Source: Rhodoplanes roseus
GTDB taxonomy: Bacteria; Pseudomonadota; Alphaproteobacteria; Rhizobiales; Xanthobacteraceae
Assembly (NCBI RefSeq): GCF_003258865.1
Contig: NZ_NPEX01000017.1
Coordinates: 1 to 45,817 of the forward strand
Reading direction: 5' to 3'
Length of the DNA stretch: 45,817 nucleotides
Of this stretch, positions 37,207-45,720 are shown one piece after another. The position numbers were made by a program, and so were the translations under genes. Each line of letters begins with the position of its first letter. Within the stretch, counting starts at the first letter, position 1. The notes below the pieces were generated by a model. The model made no database searches and was not told the origin of the DNA. It worked only from the letters and a program-made list of their open reading frames with translations.

Positions 37207-37394
37207 GACGTGGCCCCACGAACCATCGACGGCGCGCCCCGTCTACTCGGGGCCGATCGCCACGCGGCATCCGGTAGACCATCCCCGACGACGGCCGGTG
37301 AATTTGCGCGCCGCTGATGTTATCGTCGGCGTTGCCTATCACATGTGAATGCTCGGGCCTGTCGGGCCCGACATTCCGACGCCGAGGTCAGCTC

Positions 37395-37640
37395 ATGCTC
37401 CGGACGATCCTGCCCGCCGTTCTCCTCGCCTGTGCCGTGGCCGCGACGGCACCGGCGCACGCTCTTCCGCTGGCTCCTCTCCCAACCGCCGACGTCGAGC
37501 TCGCTTCGTTCTGGGCGCAGCCCTACCCTTACGGATATCGCTGGCGCCGAACGCCGTGTGTCCGGGACGTGGCGGGGTGCGCAAAGGCAGCCGTCCCCAC
37601 ATGCGGGCCGCGGACCGTCCGGCCGCGGGTGTGCCGCTGA
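37395..37640 (+). CDS. Small secreted protein, unknown
   Basis: An 81-residue protein with a signal peptide (about residues 1-24, LPAVLLACAVAATAPAHA). The mature part has YPYGYRWRR, then four Cys in the last third (PCVRDVAGCAKA and TCGPRTVRPRVC). This aromatic-Arg then Cys layout recalls small exported Rhizobiales proteins without known function. It overlaps the next frame at its end. Confidence 0.6.
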   Translation: MLRTILPAVLLACAVAATAPAHALPLAPLPTADVELASFWAQPYPYGYRWRRTPCVRDVAGCAKAAVPTCGPRTVRPRVCR

Positions 37641-38257
37641 ACGGCTCGCCGGCCGGGCCCGGCGCCTCTCCGAACGCCCGCTCCATCCGCCTCGCCGTCG
37701 CGGGCTTGGTCACACTGGGGCTTGTGGCAGACAAGGCGCATGCCGAGGCGGATCACAGCCGAGCGACCCTCGGGGTCCGGCACTGGGTGACGGCGGCCGT
37801 CGCCGCGCGTCCCGCGACAGCGACGGCAGCTACGTCGAAACTTCGTCTGAGGGTGAGAATCCGGATCTCCGACCACGCGATCGACTCCCGATTCTTCGGC
37901 GTGGCTGGAGCCGAGTGGCCCGACCTCGATGTCGCGGCCGGTGGCCGGGACACCGTCGCCTGGGAGGACCAGCGTTGCCATCGCGAGAGGGGCCTGCCGA
38001 AGATCGGTGTCGTCGACATCGAGGCTCAGCCGGAGCACGGAGCCGGCCTGCTGCTCGCCCAGGTCCGGCAAAGAGGCATGCGGCTGCCGAGCGACGAGAT
38101 CATCGAGCGCAAGGCGCTCGATGGCCTTCCCCCGACCGCAGCACTGGCGATCGATGCGGAAACGAAGTCGACCGGCTTCAGGCTCAGGATCACGCTCCAC
38201 GCGGCGCCCTGCCCTCTCGAGATCGAGCCCGCCGCACTCTCCTCACAGGCGCGCTGA
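37631..38257 (+). CDS. Exported hypothetical protein
   Basis: Strong G/C third positions over about 200 codons favour this frame over the opposite strand. GTG 37631 lies over the stop of the previous gene; ATG 37601 is an alternative. A hydrophobic segment IRLAVAGLVTLGLVADKAHA is a likely signal peptide, giving a mature protein of about 170 residues. Later parts (KIGVVDIEAQPEHGAGLLLA, LPSDEIIERKALDGLPP) look folded. Family not recognised. Confidence 0.5.
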   Translation: MPLNGSPAGPGASPNARSIRLAVAGLVTLGLVADKAHAEADHSRATLGVRHWVTAAVAARPATATAATSKLRLRVRIRISDHAIDSRFFGVAGAEWPDLDVAAGGRDTVAWEDQRCHRERGLPKIGVVDIEAQPEHGAGLLLAQVRQRGMRLPSDEIIERKALDGLPPTAALAIDAETKSTGFRLRITLHAAPCPLEIEPAALSSQAR

Positions 38258-38319
38258 ACGACTATCCCAGCGGCCGGAGCCGGTCGCCCGACGGACCGGG
38301 CGTCCGGCTCTCGAGGATG

Positions 38320-38628
38320 TCAGTTGAGGCGCCGACGCTGCGCCGTCTTGCGGCTCGCCTCGCAGCGCCGCAACGTCTGCTGCCGGACAGCCGCGAGGGT
38401 TCGATCGACGAGCGCGCGCGCCTCGGCGAGGCCGGCCTGGGCGACCTCGGGCGGAAAGGCGGACAGATCGATCCGCCCGATCTTGCGCCGGACGGCCGCT
38501 TCGAGCCGAGGGATGTCGCGCGGATCAGCGACCACGAGCTCGGCTCCCATGAGACGGATCAGATTGAGGAGCGCCGCGATGGTGACCTGCTCCTTGTGAG
38601 CCTGTCCTTTGCGAGTCTGTGTGCGCAT
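38320..38628 (-). CDS. Hypothetical protein, 102 residues
   Basis: A small basic protein from ATG 38628, with GGAAG eight bases upstream. Residues 15-55 (TIAALLNLIRLMGAELVVAD) and 65-90 are helical, suggesting a compact soluble protein. Both ends are Lys/Arg-rich, possibly for nucleic-acid binding. Not recognised. It lies 43 bases after the small membrane protein on the same strand. Confidence 0.6.
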   Translation of the reverse strand: MRTQTRKGQAHKEQVTIAALLNLIRLMGAELVVADPRDIPRLEAAVRRKIGRIDLSAFPPEVAQAGLAEARALVDRTLAAVRQQTLRRCEASRKTAQRRRLN

Positions 38629-38671
38629 GGTGGTTCTTCCACGACGCTGACTTCCGTACCGAAGACACGCG

Positions 38672-39073
38672 TCAGATGAATGATGAAGAGGTTCGGCGGA
38701 CGAGGTCGGCACTCCGGGCCGGCGGTCCACGGGCGGGCGGCCGTGTGATGCGGACGGTGCGCCCATCCGGCTCCCCCATCCGCGGAAGCGCCGCGCTCCG
38801 CAGCATCGGCCGCTCGTCGCCGCCACCCGTTTCGACGTAGGACCATCGAAGAGGGCCGGCCGGAGCATCGGACCACTCGTCGTCCGGCTCGCTGACCGTG
38901 GTCGTCGCAACAGCGAGGACGCGGGAGGTCCCGCCCGGCAGGCTGCGGCGGAGGCCGGGCTCGTCGGCCCAGCCGAATCGCAGCCCCACATATCCGTCCA
39001 TCGCAGCCACCGCCGCGAGCACGACGAACAGGAGACGGGCGAGGCGCGAGATGCGCTGCGAATGATACCTCAT
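38672..39073 (-). CDS. Single-pass membrane protein, unknown
   Basis: A 133-residue protein from ATG 39073. One hydrophobic helix at about residues 8-28 (SRLARLLFVVLAAVAAMDGYV), then a charged, Gly/Arg/Pro-rich tail. Coding is supported by third-position G/C. No named family. Confidence 0.6.
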   Translation of the reverse strand: MRYHSQRISRLARLLFVVLAAVAAMDGYVGLRFGWADEPGLRRSLPGGTSRVLAVATTTVSEPDDEWSDAPAGPLRWSYVETGGGDERPMLRSAALPRMGEPDGRTVRITRPPARGPPARSADLVRRTSSSFI

Positions 39074-39214
39074 CGTTTCACATCATACACGATAGCATTA
39101 CCATCGACAATCAACCTGGGATGTCGCCTCCCGGCGCGTGACGTCGCAGGATGAATGAATGATACGGCGACATGTTCCGCCCGACCGCGGCGGCTCGCGA
39201 TCGCGTCGCGAGGT

Positions 39215-40252
39215 CTACGGCGCGAGGCGCGTGTCGAACCGGTGCTCGACAGCGATCCGGCCGTCGCGCTGGACCGTGTAGGTCGCCGTGTAGGCCCCTT
39301 CCCGCCATGGTTCGACGGTGCGCCGCCTTCCGGCGAACAGGAGAGACTGCGCCTTGTCGCGGTCGAGCGCTTCGGCCGTGTTGTCGACCAGGATCTCTCC
39401 GTCCGGTCCCAGCACGGTGATGCGCTGTACATCTCCGGCGCGAAGTCCGATCGCACGGACATAGGCGACGAGAACCGGCGAGACCGGGCGCAGTGGTGCA
39501 TCGGCAATACTGCCGGCCTCGACCGCCTGCAGCGTCACGGGCGCACTGCTGAAGCCGGCATCGAGAACCACACCGGGCCGATACGCGACGTCTTCTTCCA
39601 ACCCGGGCCGCCAGAGCGCCTGCCCGCCGCTGCACGCGCCCTCGGCCGCACCGAATGCGAACGGATCGACGGCCTTGCCGCGAAACCGGACGGTGAAGTG
39701 GAGGTGAGGAAACTCGGTCCGACCCGACATGCCGATGCGCCCGAGACGGGCGCCCGGCTCCACCTGGTCGCCCGACTTCACCGCCACGCTGCCGCGGGCC
39801 AGGTGACAGTACTGTGTCTCCCAGCCGGCACCATGATCCAGGGCGACGCCGTTGCCGCATTCGCGGCCCTGGAGTTCATTCTCCTTCGGCCGTCCCACCG
39901 TGTCGGCCATGCCGTCGCGCGTCCGAACCACGCGACCCTTCGCCGCCGCGACCACGTCCACGCCCGCCTCCATCTCACGCCGTGTCCGGACGCGGATGTC
40001 GGTTCCGTCGTGGCCGTCGTAAGCGCGCCGGCCACAGGCGTAGTCACGCACGTCCGGGCCCTTGTCATGATCGACGAAGTTCTGCACCACGCAGGTTCGA
40101 CCGAGCGTACAGGCGACCGGCAGGACGAGCCGCGGCGGCTCGTCGGCCGAAGCCCCCCGAGCGACCGCGCACCACGACACCACGATCAGCAGGATCGCCC
40201 GGCGCAGCCGGCGGGAACTCGGCGACACCGTGCGTCCCCGTTCGTCAGGCAT
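39215..40252 (-). CDS. Exported M23-family (LytM-like) metallopeptidase
   Basis: A 345-residue protein with a signal peptide or anchor at about residues 15-36. The M23 zinc site is complete: His81 and Asp85 in GHDGTD, His150 in QYCHLARGS, and His183/His185 in FPHLHFTVRF. It should cut peptidoglycan cross-links or a similar peptide in the periplasm. The C-terminal 140 residues (YRPGVVLDAGF onward) are an extra domain. Its start overlaps the end of the ParA-like gene by eight bases. Confidence 0.9.
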   Translation of the reverse strand: MPDERGRTVSPSSRRLRRAILLIVVSWCAVARGASADEPPRLVLPVACTLGRTCVVQNFVDHDKGPDVRDYACGRRAYDGHDGTDIRVRTRREMEAGVDVVAAAKGRVVRTRDGMADTVGRPKENELQGRECGNGVALDHGAGWETQYCHLARGSVAVKSGDQVEPGARLGRIGMSGRTEFPHLHFTVRFRGKAVDPFAFGAAEGACSGGQALWRPGLEEDVAYRPGVVLDAGFSSAPVTLQAVEAGSIADAPLRPVSPVLVAYVRAIGLRAGDVQRITVLGPDGEILVDNTAEALDRDKAQSLLFAGRRRTVEPWREGAYTATYTVQRDGRIAVEHRFDTRLAP

Positions 40253-40916
40253 GCCTGACTTCCCGGGGCTTCGACCGGGTCACGCTTTCCAACGTATTGC
40301 AGAGCGCCTGAATGTCGCGGTCGGCCGGGCTCCCCGGCGCGAACTGGTTGACGGCGTGTCCGGTCGTGAAAGCACGGACGAAGGCCGTGCGGCTGCCGAT
40401 CGGTGCGCAGACGGTCTCACCCGTGGCCTTCAACTCCTCGGAGATCTGCTGTCCCTCGAGCGTGCGCAGATCGACCCGGTTGGGGATGAGAATCACGCGC
40501 ATCGCATTCGGACGCCTGCGACGCACCTCCTGGATGATTCCGATCGTCCTGAACGTGGCATCGAGATCGAGGCCCGACGGACCGCACGGCACCATCACGG
40601 TGTCGGCCAGCGCCACACAGGCGCCGAGCGCGCGATCGTTCGGCGCGGAGTCGATCAGGACCAGACGCGAGGTGACGCGCTGCAGCTGCGCGACCCAGGT
40701 CGGCACAGGCCGCTCGTCGAGCGGAATGCGCCAGACCGGAAATCCGAGCTTGCCGACCTCCGCCCAGCGGCAGGCCGACCCCTGCGGGTCGGCATCGACC
40801 AAAGCGAGCGCGGCGCCGCGCTTCCGCAGCTCGGACGCCACCGAGACGGCGATGGTCGTCTTGCCGACCCCGCCCTTCCCCTGCGCGAACGCGATCACAT
40901 AAGGCTTGCCGGCCAT
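40245..40916 (-). CDS. ParA/MinD-family partition-type ATPase
   Basis: A 223-residue protein from ATG 40916. It has the deviant Walker A AQGKGGVGKTTIAVS (signature Lys14, Lys19), the switch motif ALVDADPQGSA, and RLVLIDSAPNDRA. No parB or parS is next to it, so it is an orphan ParA-like ATPase rather than the chromosome partition system. Such orphans position other cargo such as chemoreceptor arrays, polysaccharide machines or plasmids. The coupling to the M23 gene suggests a role in cell-envelope work. Confidence 0.85.
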   Translation of the reverse strand: MAGKPYVIAFAQGKGGVGKTTIAVSVASELRKRGAALALVDADPQGSACRWAEVGKLGFPVWRIPLDERPVPTWVAQLQRVTSRLVLIDSAPNDRALGACVALADTVMVPCGPSGLDLDATFRTIGIIQEVRRRRPNAMRVILIPNRVDLRTLEGQQISEELKATGETVCAPIGSRTAFVRAFTTGHAVNQFAPGSPADRDIQALCNTLESVTRSKPREVRHA

Positions 40917-41090
40917 CCGACCGATCTCGTGTGAAGGATGCGCGGTCAGCGGAACAGTCCGTGATGGTTGCTCGTCATGACGGTCGTATACCGTATCGCC
41001 CGCAGGCGGTTCCAGTCCAGCGGTCCAACTCGACGATCGCAGCGATGCGCGTCCTGCCATAGCGGCAAGGCCGCTTCGGCAAGGATGAGC

Positions 41091-42083
41091 TTATCGTCCG
41101 GCGGCGGCGGTCGCGAGCCTCTTCTGCCACTCCAGCGCGTGCTCGACGATCGTCTGCAGATCGTCGTGGCGCGGCTGCCATCCGAGCAACTCGCGGGCGC
41201 GATCGCAAGCCGCGACGATCGAGGCCGGATCGCCGGGCCGGCGCGGCGCCAGATCGACCCGGAAATCCACGCCCGCCACCCGCTTCACGGTCTCGATCAC
41301 CTGGAGAACCGAGAAGCCCCTCCCGTAGCCGCAGTTCACCGTGACCGGCGCGCCCCCGGCCCGCAGGTAGCGAAGCGCATCCGCATGTGCAGCGACCAGA
41401 TCCGACACGTGGATGTAGTCCCGCACGCAGGTGCCGTCCGGAGTTGCGTAATCCGTACCGAAGACGTCGATCTTGCCACGCTGGCCCAGCGCCGTCTCGA
41501 CCGCGACCTTGATCAGATGCGTCGCGTTCTTGGTGGACTGGCCGGTCCGCAGCAGCGGGTCCGCACCCGCGACGTTGAAGTAGCGCAGCACCACGTGGCC
41601 GAGACCGTGCGCTGCCGTCGCGTCGCGCAGCATGATCTCCGTCATCAGCTTGGACGACCCGTAGGGCGACACCGGCGCCAAGACGTCGTCCTCCGCGACC
41701 GGAACGCGCGTCGGATTGCCGTAGACCGCGGCGGTCGACGAGAAAATGAAATGCTTCACACCACCTCGCACCGCGCATTCGATCATGCTGCGGGAATTCG
41801 CGGTGTTGTTGCGATAGTACTTCAGCGGCTCGGCGACCGACTCCGGGACCACGATCGAGGCCGCGAAGTGGATGATCGCGTCGACCCCGTGCTCGGCGAT
41901 CAGCCGCGACACCAGCCCGGCATCGCCCGTGTCGCCTTCCACCAGAGGCACCTCCCGCGGAACGGAGGAACGGAACCCGGTCGACAGATTGTCGAGGACC
42001 ACGACCCGCTCTCCGGCGTCCACCAGGGCGTGTACCATGTGGCTGCCGATATACCCGGCGCCGCCGGTCACGAGAATGCTCAT
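41091..42083 (-). CDS. galE: UDP-glucose 4-epimerase
   Basis: A 330-residue SDR epimerase that interconverts UDP-glucose and UDP-galactose. Motifs: NAD site LVTGGAGYIGSHMVHAL, the SSTAAVYG catalytic Ser/Thr region, and VSPYGSSK with the Tyr-x3-Lys pair. The TCVRDYIHVSDL segment is typical of GalE. ATG 42083. It supplies galactose donors for the surface polysaccharide genes around it. Confidence 0.95.
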   Translation of the reverse strand: MSILVTGGAGYIGSHMVHALVDAGERVVVLDNLSTGFRSSVPREVPLVEGDTGDAGLVSRLIAEHGVDAIIHFAASIVVPESVAEPLKYYRNNTANSRSMIECAVRGGVKHFIFSSTAAVYGNPTRVPVAEDDVLAPVSPYGSSKLMTEIMLRDATAAHGLGHVVLRYFNVAGADPLLRTGQSTKNATHLIKVAVETALGQRGKIDVFGTDYATPDGTCVRDYIHVSDLVAAHADALRYLRAGGAPVTVNCGYGRGFSVLQVIETVKRVAGVDFRVDLAPRRPGDPASIVAACDRARELLGWQPRHDDLQTIVEHALEWQKRLATAAAGR

Positions 42084-42301
42084 CCGTTCTCGACCTCGAT
42101 CATGAATGCTGGATACGTGCACCATCGAGCGCACGACGCGCCGGGGGGTGCAGTTCCCGACCACATACCAAATCCGCTCTTGCGCGACGATCTCACACTA
42201 TCACCAATCGAACCATGTTATGTTATTGATGATGCGAAGCGTGTCTTTACCGACACACCAGCGTACGGACGATGCCGGGCGCCCGACGAAACGGAGCGAG
42301 G

Positions 42302-43279
42302 ATGGTCAGAACTGCAGTCGTGTGCGGGGCCGGCGGATTCATCGGCAGTCACCTCGTCAAACGGTTGAAACGCCAAGGCTATTGGGTCCGGGGCGTCGAC
42401 CTCAAGACGCCCGAGTTCGACCCCACGGCGGCCGACGAGTTCCGCCGGCTCGACCTTCGTGACCCCGACCAGTGCATCGAGGCGTTGCGGACTCCCCGCG
42501 GGATCCCGAACGAGGTGTATCAGCTCGCCGCCGACATGGGCGGCATGGGATTCATCCACAGCGCCGAGTGCGAGATCATGCACAACAATGTGCTGGTCAA
42601 CGTCCACATGACGCATGCGGCGGCCCGCCTCGGCGTGCCGCGCTATTTCTATTCGTCCTCGGTCTGCGTCTATCGCGACATGGCGACCGGCGAGCCAGAG
42701 ATGACCGAAAGCGGCGCCTATCCGGCGCAACCGGACAACGAGTACGGCTGGGAGAAGCTCTATTCCGAGCGTATCGCGCTGGCCTATGCGCGGCGATACG
42801 GAATGCAGGTCAGAATCGCCCGCTTCCAGAACTGCTACGGCCCCGAAGGAACCTGGCAGGGTGGCCGCGAGAAGGCGCCGGCCGCGATCTGCCGCAAGGT
42901 CGCCCGCGCGGCGGACGGCGGCGAGGTCGAGGTCTGGGGCGACGGCTCGGCGATCCGCAGCTACACCTTCGTCGACGACATGGTCGATGGAATTTTCCGC
43001 CTCACGCAATCGGACCTGGAGGGGCCCGTCAACATCGGGAACCCCGAATACGTCACGGTGGACGAGTTGGTGACGGCAGCCGCCGAGATCGCCGGCAAGC
43101 GCATCCGCATCCGCCATGTCGACGGTCCTGTCGGGGTGCAGTCGCGCAACTTCAGCAATCGCCGAATCGAGTCGCTCGGCTGGCGCGCCCAGTGGCCGCT
43201 GCGGCGCGGTCTCGCCGCGACCTATCCGTGGATCGCATCGCAGGTTGCGATGATGCAGCGAGAGAGCGTCATGCCCTGA
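42302..43279 (+). CDS. GDP-mannose 3,5-epimerase-like protein
   Basis: A 325-residue SDR enzyme. It matches GME closely: CGAGGFIGSHLVKRLKRQG, QLAADMGGMGFI, the active-site Cys in SSSVCVYRD, Tyr/Lys in EYGWEKLYSE, and GTWQGGREKAPAA with the conserved Lys. GME inverts C3 and C5 of GDP-mannose to give GDP-L-galactose; in bacteria such homologues feed L-sugars into polysaccharides. GGAGCGAGG precedes the ATG. Convergent with the fucose synthase-type gene. Confidence 0.87.
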   Translation: MVRTAVVCGAGGFIGSHLVKRLKRQGYWVRGVDLKTPEFDPTAADEFRRLDLRDPDQCIEALRTPRGIPNEVYQLAADMGGMGFIHSAECEIMHNNVLVNVHMTHAAARLGVPRYFYSSSVCVYRDMATGEPEMTESGAYPAQPDNEYGWEKLYSERIALAYARRYGMQVRIARFQNCYGPEGTWQGGREKAPAAICRKVARAADGGEVEVWGDGSAIRSYTFVDDMVDGIFRLTQSDLEGPVNIGNPEYVTVDELVTAAAEIAGKRIRIRHVDGPVGVQSRNFSNRRIESLGWRAQWPLRRGLAATYPWIASQVAMMQRESVMP

Positions 43280-43406
43280 CGGCAGGGACAAGAGGACGAC
43301 AGCACGGCCGTCTCGGCAGCCGCGAGGCGGGGGTCGCCACCGGCGATGGGGCCGCGCTGTCGCCTCCCGTCACGCGGCGCTCCGGATTTCGTCCTGAGCA
43401 CCGCAG

Positions 43407-44372
43407 TCACGCATCCACCGGGACCGGAGCCCTCGACGACTTCACAAACCAGGCGACCGTCGACCGGATCCCCTCCTCGAGTGAGATGCGCGGGCGCCAG
43501 CCGAGCGCGGCCAGGCGTGCCGAGCACATCAGCTTGCGCGGGGTGCCGTCGGGCTTGGTCGGGTCGGTGACCACGCGGCCTTCGAAGCCGACGGTCGCGG
43601 CGACCAGCTCCGCGAGTTCGCGAATCGTGACGTCGACGCCGGAGCCGACATTCACATGAAGATCACCCGAATAGGTCTTCAGGAGGTGCACGAGCGCGTC
43701 CGCGCAATCGTCCACGTGAAGAAACTCCCGGCGCGGCGTTCCGGTCCCCCAGATCACCAGGTCGCGGTCGCCGCGTTGGCGCGCCTCCCAGGCCTTCCGG
43801 ATCAAGGACGGCAGCACGTGGCCGTTCGAGAGATCGAAACTGTCACCCGGCCCGTAGAGGTTCGTCGGCATCGCGGCGATGTAATCGCGGCCGTGCTGAC
43901 GCCGATAGGCCTGGGTGAGCTTGATGCCCGCGATCTTCGCGACGGCGTACCACTCGTTGGTCGGCTCCAGCGCCCCGGTGAGCAGCGCCTCCTCGGTGAT
44001 CGGCTGGGGCGCCCCCCGGGGATAGATGCAGGACGAGCCGAGATAGAGCAGTCGTTGCACGCCGATGCGATGTGCCGCCTCGACGACCGTGGTGGCGATG
44101 GCGAGATTGCGGTAGATGAAGTCGGCCGGATAGGAGCTGTTGGCCAGGATCCCACCGACCTTGGCGGCGGCCAGGACGATCACGTCGGGCCGCGCCGCGC
44201 GGAGCCAGTTCTCCACGTCGACCTGTCGGGTGAGGTCGACGACGGCCCGGTCCGCCGTCAGCACCGTGCAGTGCTCGCTCGCCAGCCGCCTCACCAGCGC
44301 GGATCCGACCATGCCGGCGTGGCCGGCGACCCATATTCGTGTTCCGACGAGGGAGTGGCTGCTGTCCAGCAT
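43407..44372 (-). CDS. GDP-L-fucose synthase family epimerase/reductase
   Basis: A 321-residue protein of the WcaG type. It has the NADP site IWVAGHAGMVGSALVRRL, the catalytic LGSSCIYP (Ser and Cys), Tyr-x3-Lys in YAVAKIAGIKL, and the NLYGPGDSFD loop. The reaction normally converts GDP-4-keto-6-deoxymannose to GDP-L-fucose; the GMD dehydratase it needs is not in the window. Confidence 0.9.
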   Translation of the reverse strand: MLDSSHSLVGTRIWVAGHAGMVGSALVRRLASEHCTVLTADRAVVDLTRQVDVENWLRAARPDVIVLAAAKVGGILANSSYPADFIYRNLAIATTVVEAAHRIGVQRLLYLGSSCIYPRGAPQPITEEALLTGALEPTNEWYAVAKIAGIKLTQAYRRQHGRDYIAAMPTNLYGPGDSFDLSNGHVLPSLIRKAWEARQRGDRDLVIWGTGTPRREFLHVDDCADALVHLLKTYSGDLHVNVGSGVDVTIRELAELVAATVGFEGRVVTDPTKPDGTPRKLMCSARLAALGWRPRISLEEGIRSTVAWFVKSSRAPVPVDA

Positions 44373-44407
44373 GGCCGGGGGATTCCGTCACTGCGATAAC
44401 ACGACTA

Positions 44408-44430
44408 TATCATTATTATCACTTTTATCA
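44408..44430. repeat. Three TATCA copies at 9-bp period upstream of the fucose synthase gene
   Basis: TATCA at 44408-44412, 44417-44421 and 44426-44430, in an AT-rich patch 36-58 bases before the start codon at 44372. The even spacing suggests a protein-binding array. Confidence 0.4.
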
Positions 44431-44463
44431 TCACGAGCCCTGCACTGCAACGCGAAGAATGCG

Positions 44464-45720
44464 CTACGACCGCGCGTCCGGAGATGTCGCGCGACGTCCC
44501 AGCCAGCAGGAGAAGCTGCGGCATCCGATCAGGGCGATCCGGTCCCGGACATCGGTGACGAGGACGCCGGGTGCCAACCTGAAATCCAGGCGCGCGGACG
44601 TCGCACTTCCGGGACGGTCGGGCGCGGCGAGTTGAACGACCACGATGTTTCCGAGCACGACCAGGCCGAGCAGCACCCAGCCGAAGACCGGAGGCCGGCC
44701 ACGCGACGCGACGCCGAACAGCACAAGCCCGAAGGCGAGCGCCGGGAGCAGGTAACTGGTCTCGATCGGATAGCGCAGATAAAGCGACCCCACCCCCGCG
44801 GCGACACCGGCCGCCGCGAAACACAGCCGGCGCTCCGCCCCCGTGGTGCGCACCAGCCCCGCCACGTCACTCCACCAGAGAACCACGAGCGCAGCAGCAA
44901 AAAGGGTGGCGGGCAGCCCGAGAAGTCCCAGAGGCTTGTAGAGCACGCGGCCGAGCCACATCGTGGCCGACCACATCTCCTCCGGCCCGGCATGCGCCTG
45001 CAGGAACGACAGGTTCCGACCCGAGACCATCCATGATGCGACATAGAGCGAGCCGCCCAACAGGATGCACACGGTCGCACCGATCGCTGTCTTGTAAAGC
45101 GAACGTCGATCCGGCCCGGAGAGGAACAGAGCCGCGAACGCTCCGAGCATCGGGAAAACCGAGCCGAGCCGAAACCAGAGCGCCATCGCGCCGAACAGCC
45201 CGGGCAGCAGAGGACGTTCCAGCAAGGCGGCCTCGACCGAGACGATCACTGCGAGAAGGGCATAATTGTAGTCGATCGCGCTGGTGGAGGCCGCCAAATA
45301 CCACGGATTCAGAGCCAAACAGAGCAGGAGCGGCACGCGCCAGGAAATCGGCACCGGTTCGGCGAGGCGCCACAGACGCCACAGCACCATGGTCGAGACG
45401 GTGAGCGTGGCCAGATTCACGGCCGACGCGCCCCCGAGACGATCGAGCAAAAAGACGAGCAGCTCGTAGAGCCAGTAGCCGGGATGCCGCGACATCGTGG
45501 GCACGCCCTCGACCCAGGTCGAGAGACCGGCGTCGAGCATCAGGTAGGAGTCGTTGTCTGCTCCATACCCGAGACGACACAATGGCAGCCCGACGAGAAG
45601 AAACGGAATCAGGACGGCGAGGAGCGCCCGGTCCTCTCTCCCGGCACACGGATCAGACGTCGCCCTCGATCCGGCCACGCCGTGTGCGGCTGCGGCCGCA
45701 CGGCCCGTCAGCGACGTCAC
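44464..45720 (-). CDS. Multi-pass membrane protein, GT-C glycosyltransferase-like
   Basis: A 418-residue protein with about ten hydrophobic helices from residue 30 on. The first large loop contains YGADNDSYLMLDAGLSTW, the acidic-loop position of GT-C enzymes such as PMT/ArnT types, and then SRHPGYWLYELLVFLLD. I infer a lipid-linked-sugar glycosyltransferase for surface polysaccharide. The GTG start at 45720 overlaps the rmlA stop (GTGA). Confidence 0.65.
   Translation of the reverse strand: MTSLTGRAAAAAHGVAGSRATSDPCAGREDRALLAVLIPFLLVGLPLCRLGYGADNDSYLMLDAGLSTWVEGVPTMSRHPGYWLYELLVFLLDRLGGASAVNLATLTVSTMVLWRLWRLAEPVPISWRVPLLLCLALNPWYLAASTSAIDYNYALLAVIVSVEAALLERPLLPGLFGAMALWFRLGSVFPMLGAFAALFLSGPDRRSLYKTAIGATVCILLGGSLYVASWMVSGRNLSFLQAHAGPEEMWSATMWLGRVLYKPLGLLGLPATLFAAALVVLWWSDVAGLVRTTGAERRLCFAAAGVAAGVGSLYLRYPIETSYLLPALAFGLVLFGVASRGRPPVFGWVLLGLVVLGNIVVVQLAAPDRPGSATSARLDFRLAPGVLVTDVRDRIALIGCRSFSCWLGRRATSPDARS

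Noticed and set aside
37529-38200. Minus-strand frame opposite the exported hypothetical gene
   Set aside because: Third-position G/C favours the plus-strand frame; the minus frame has no motif or start signal.
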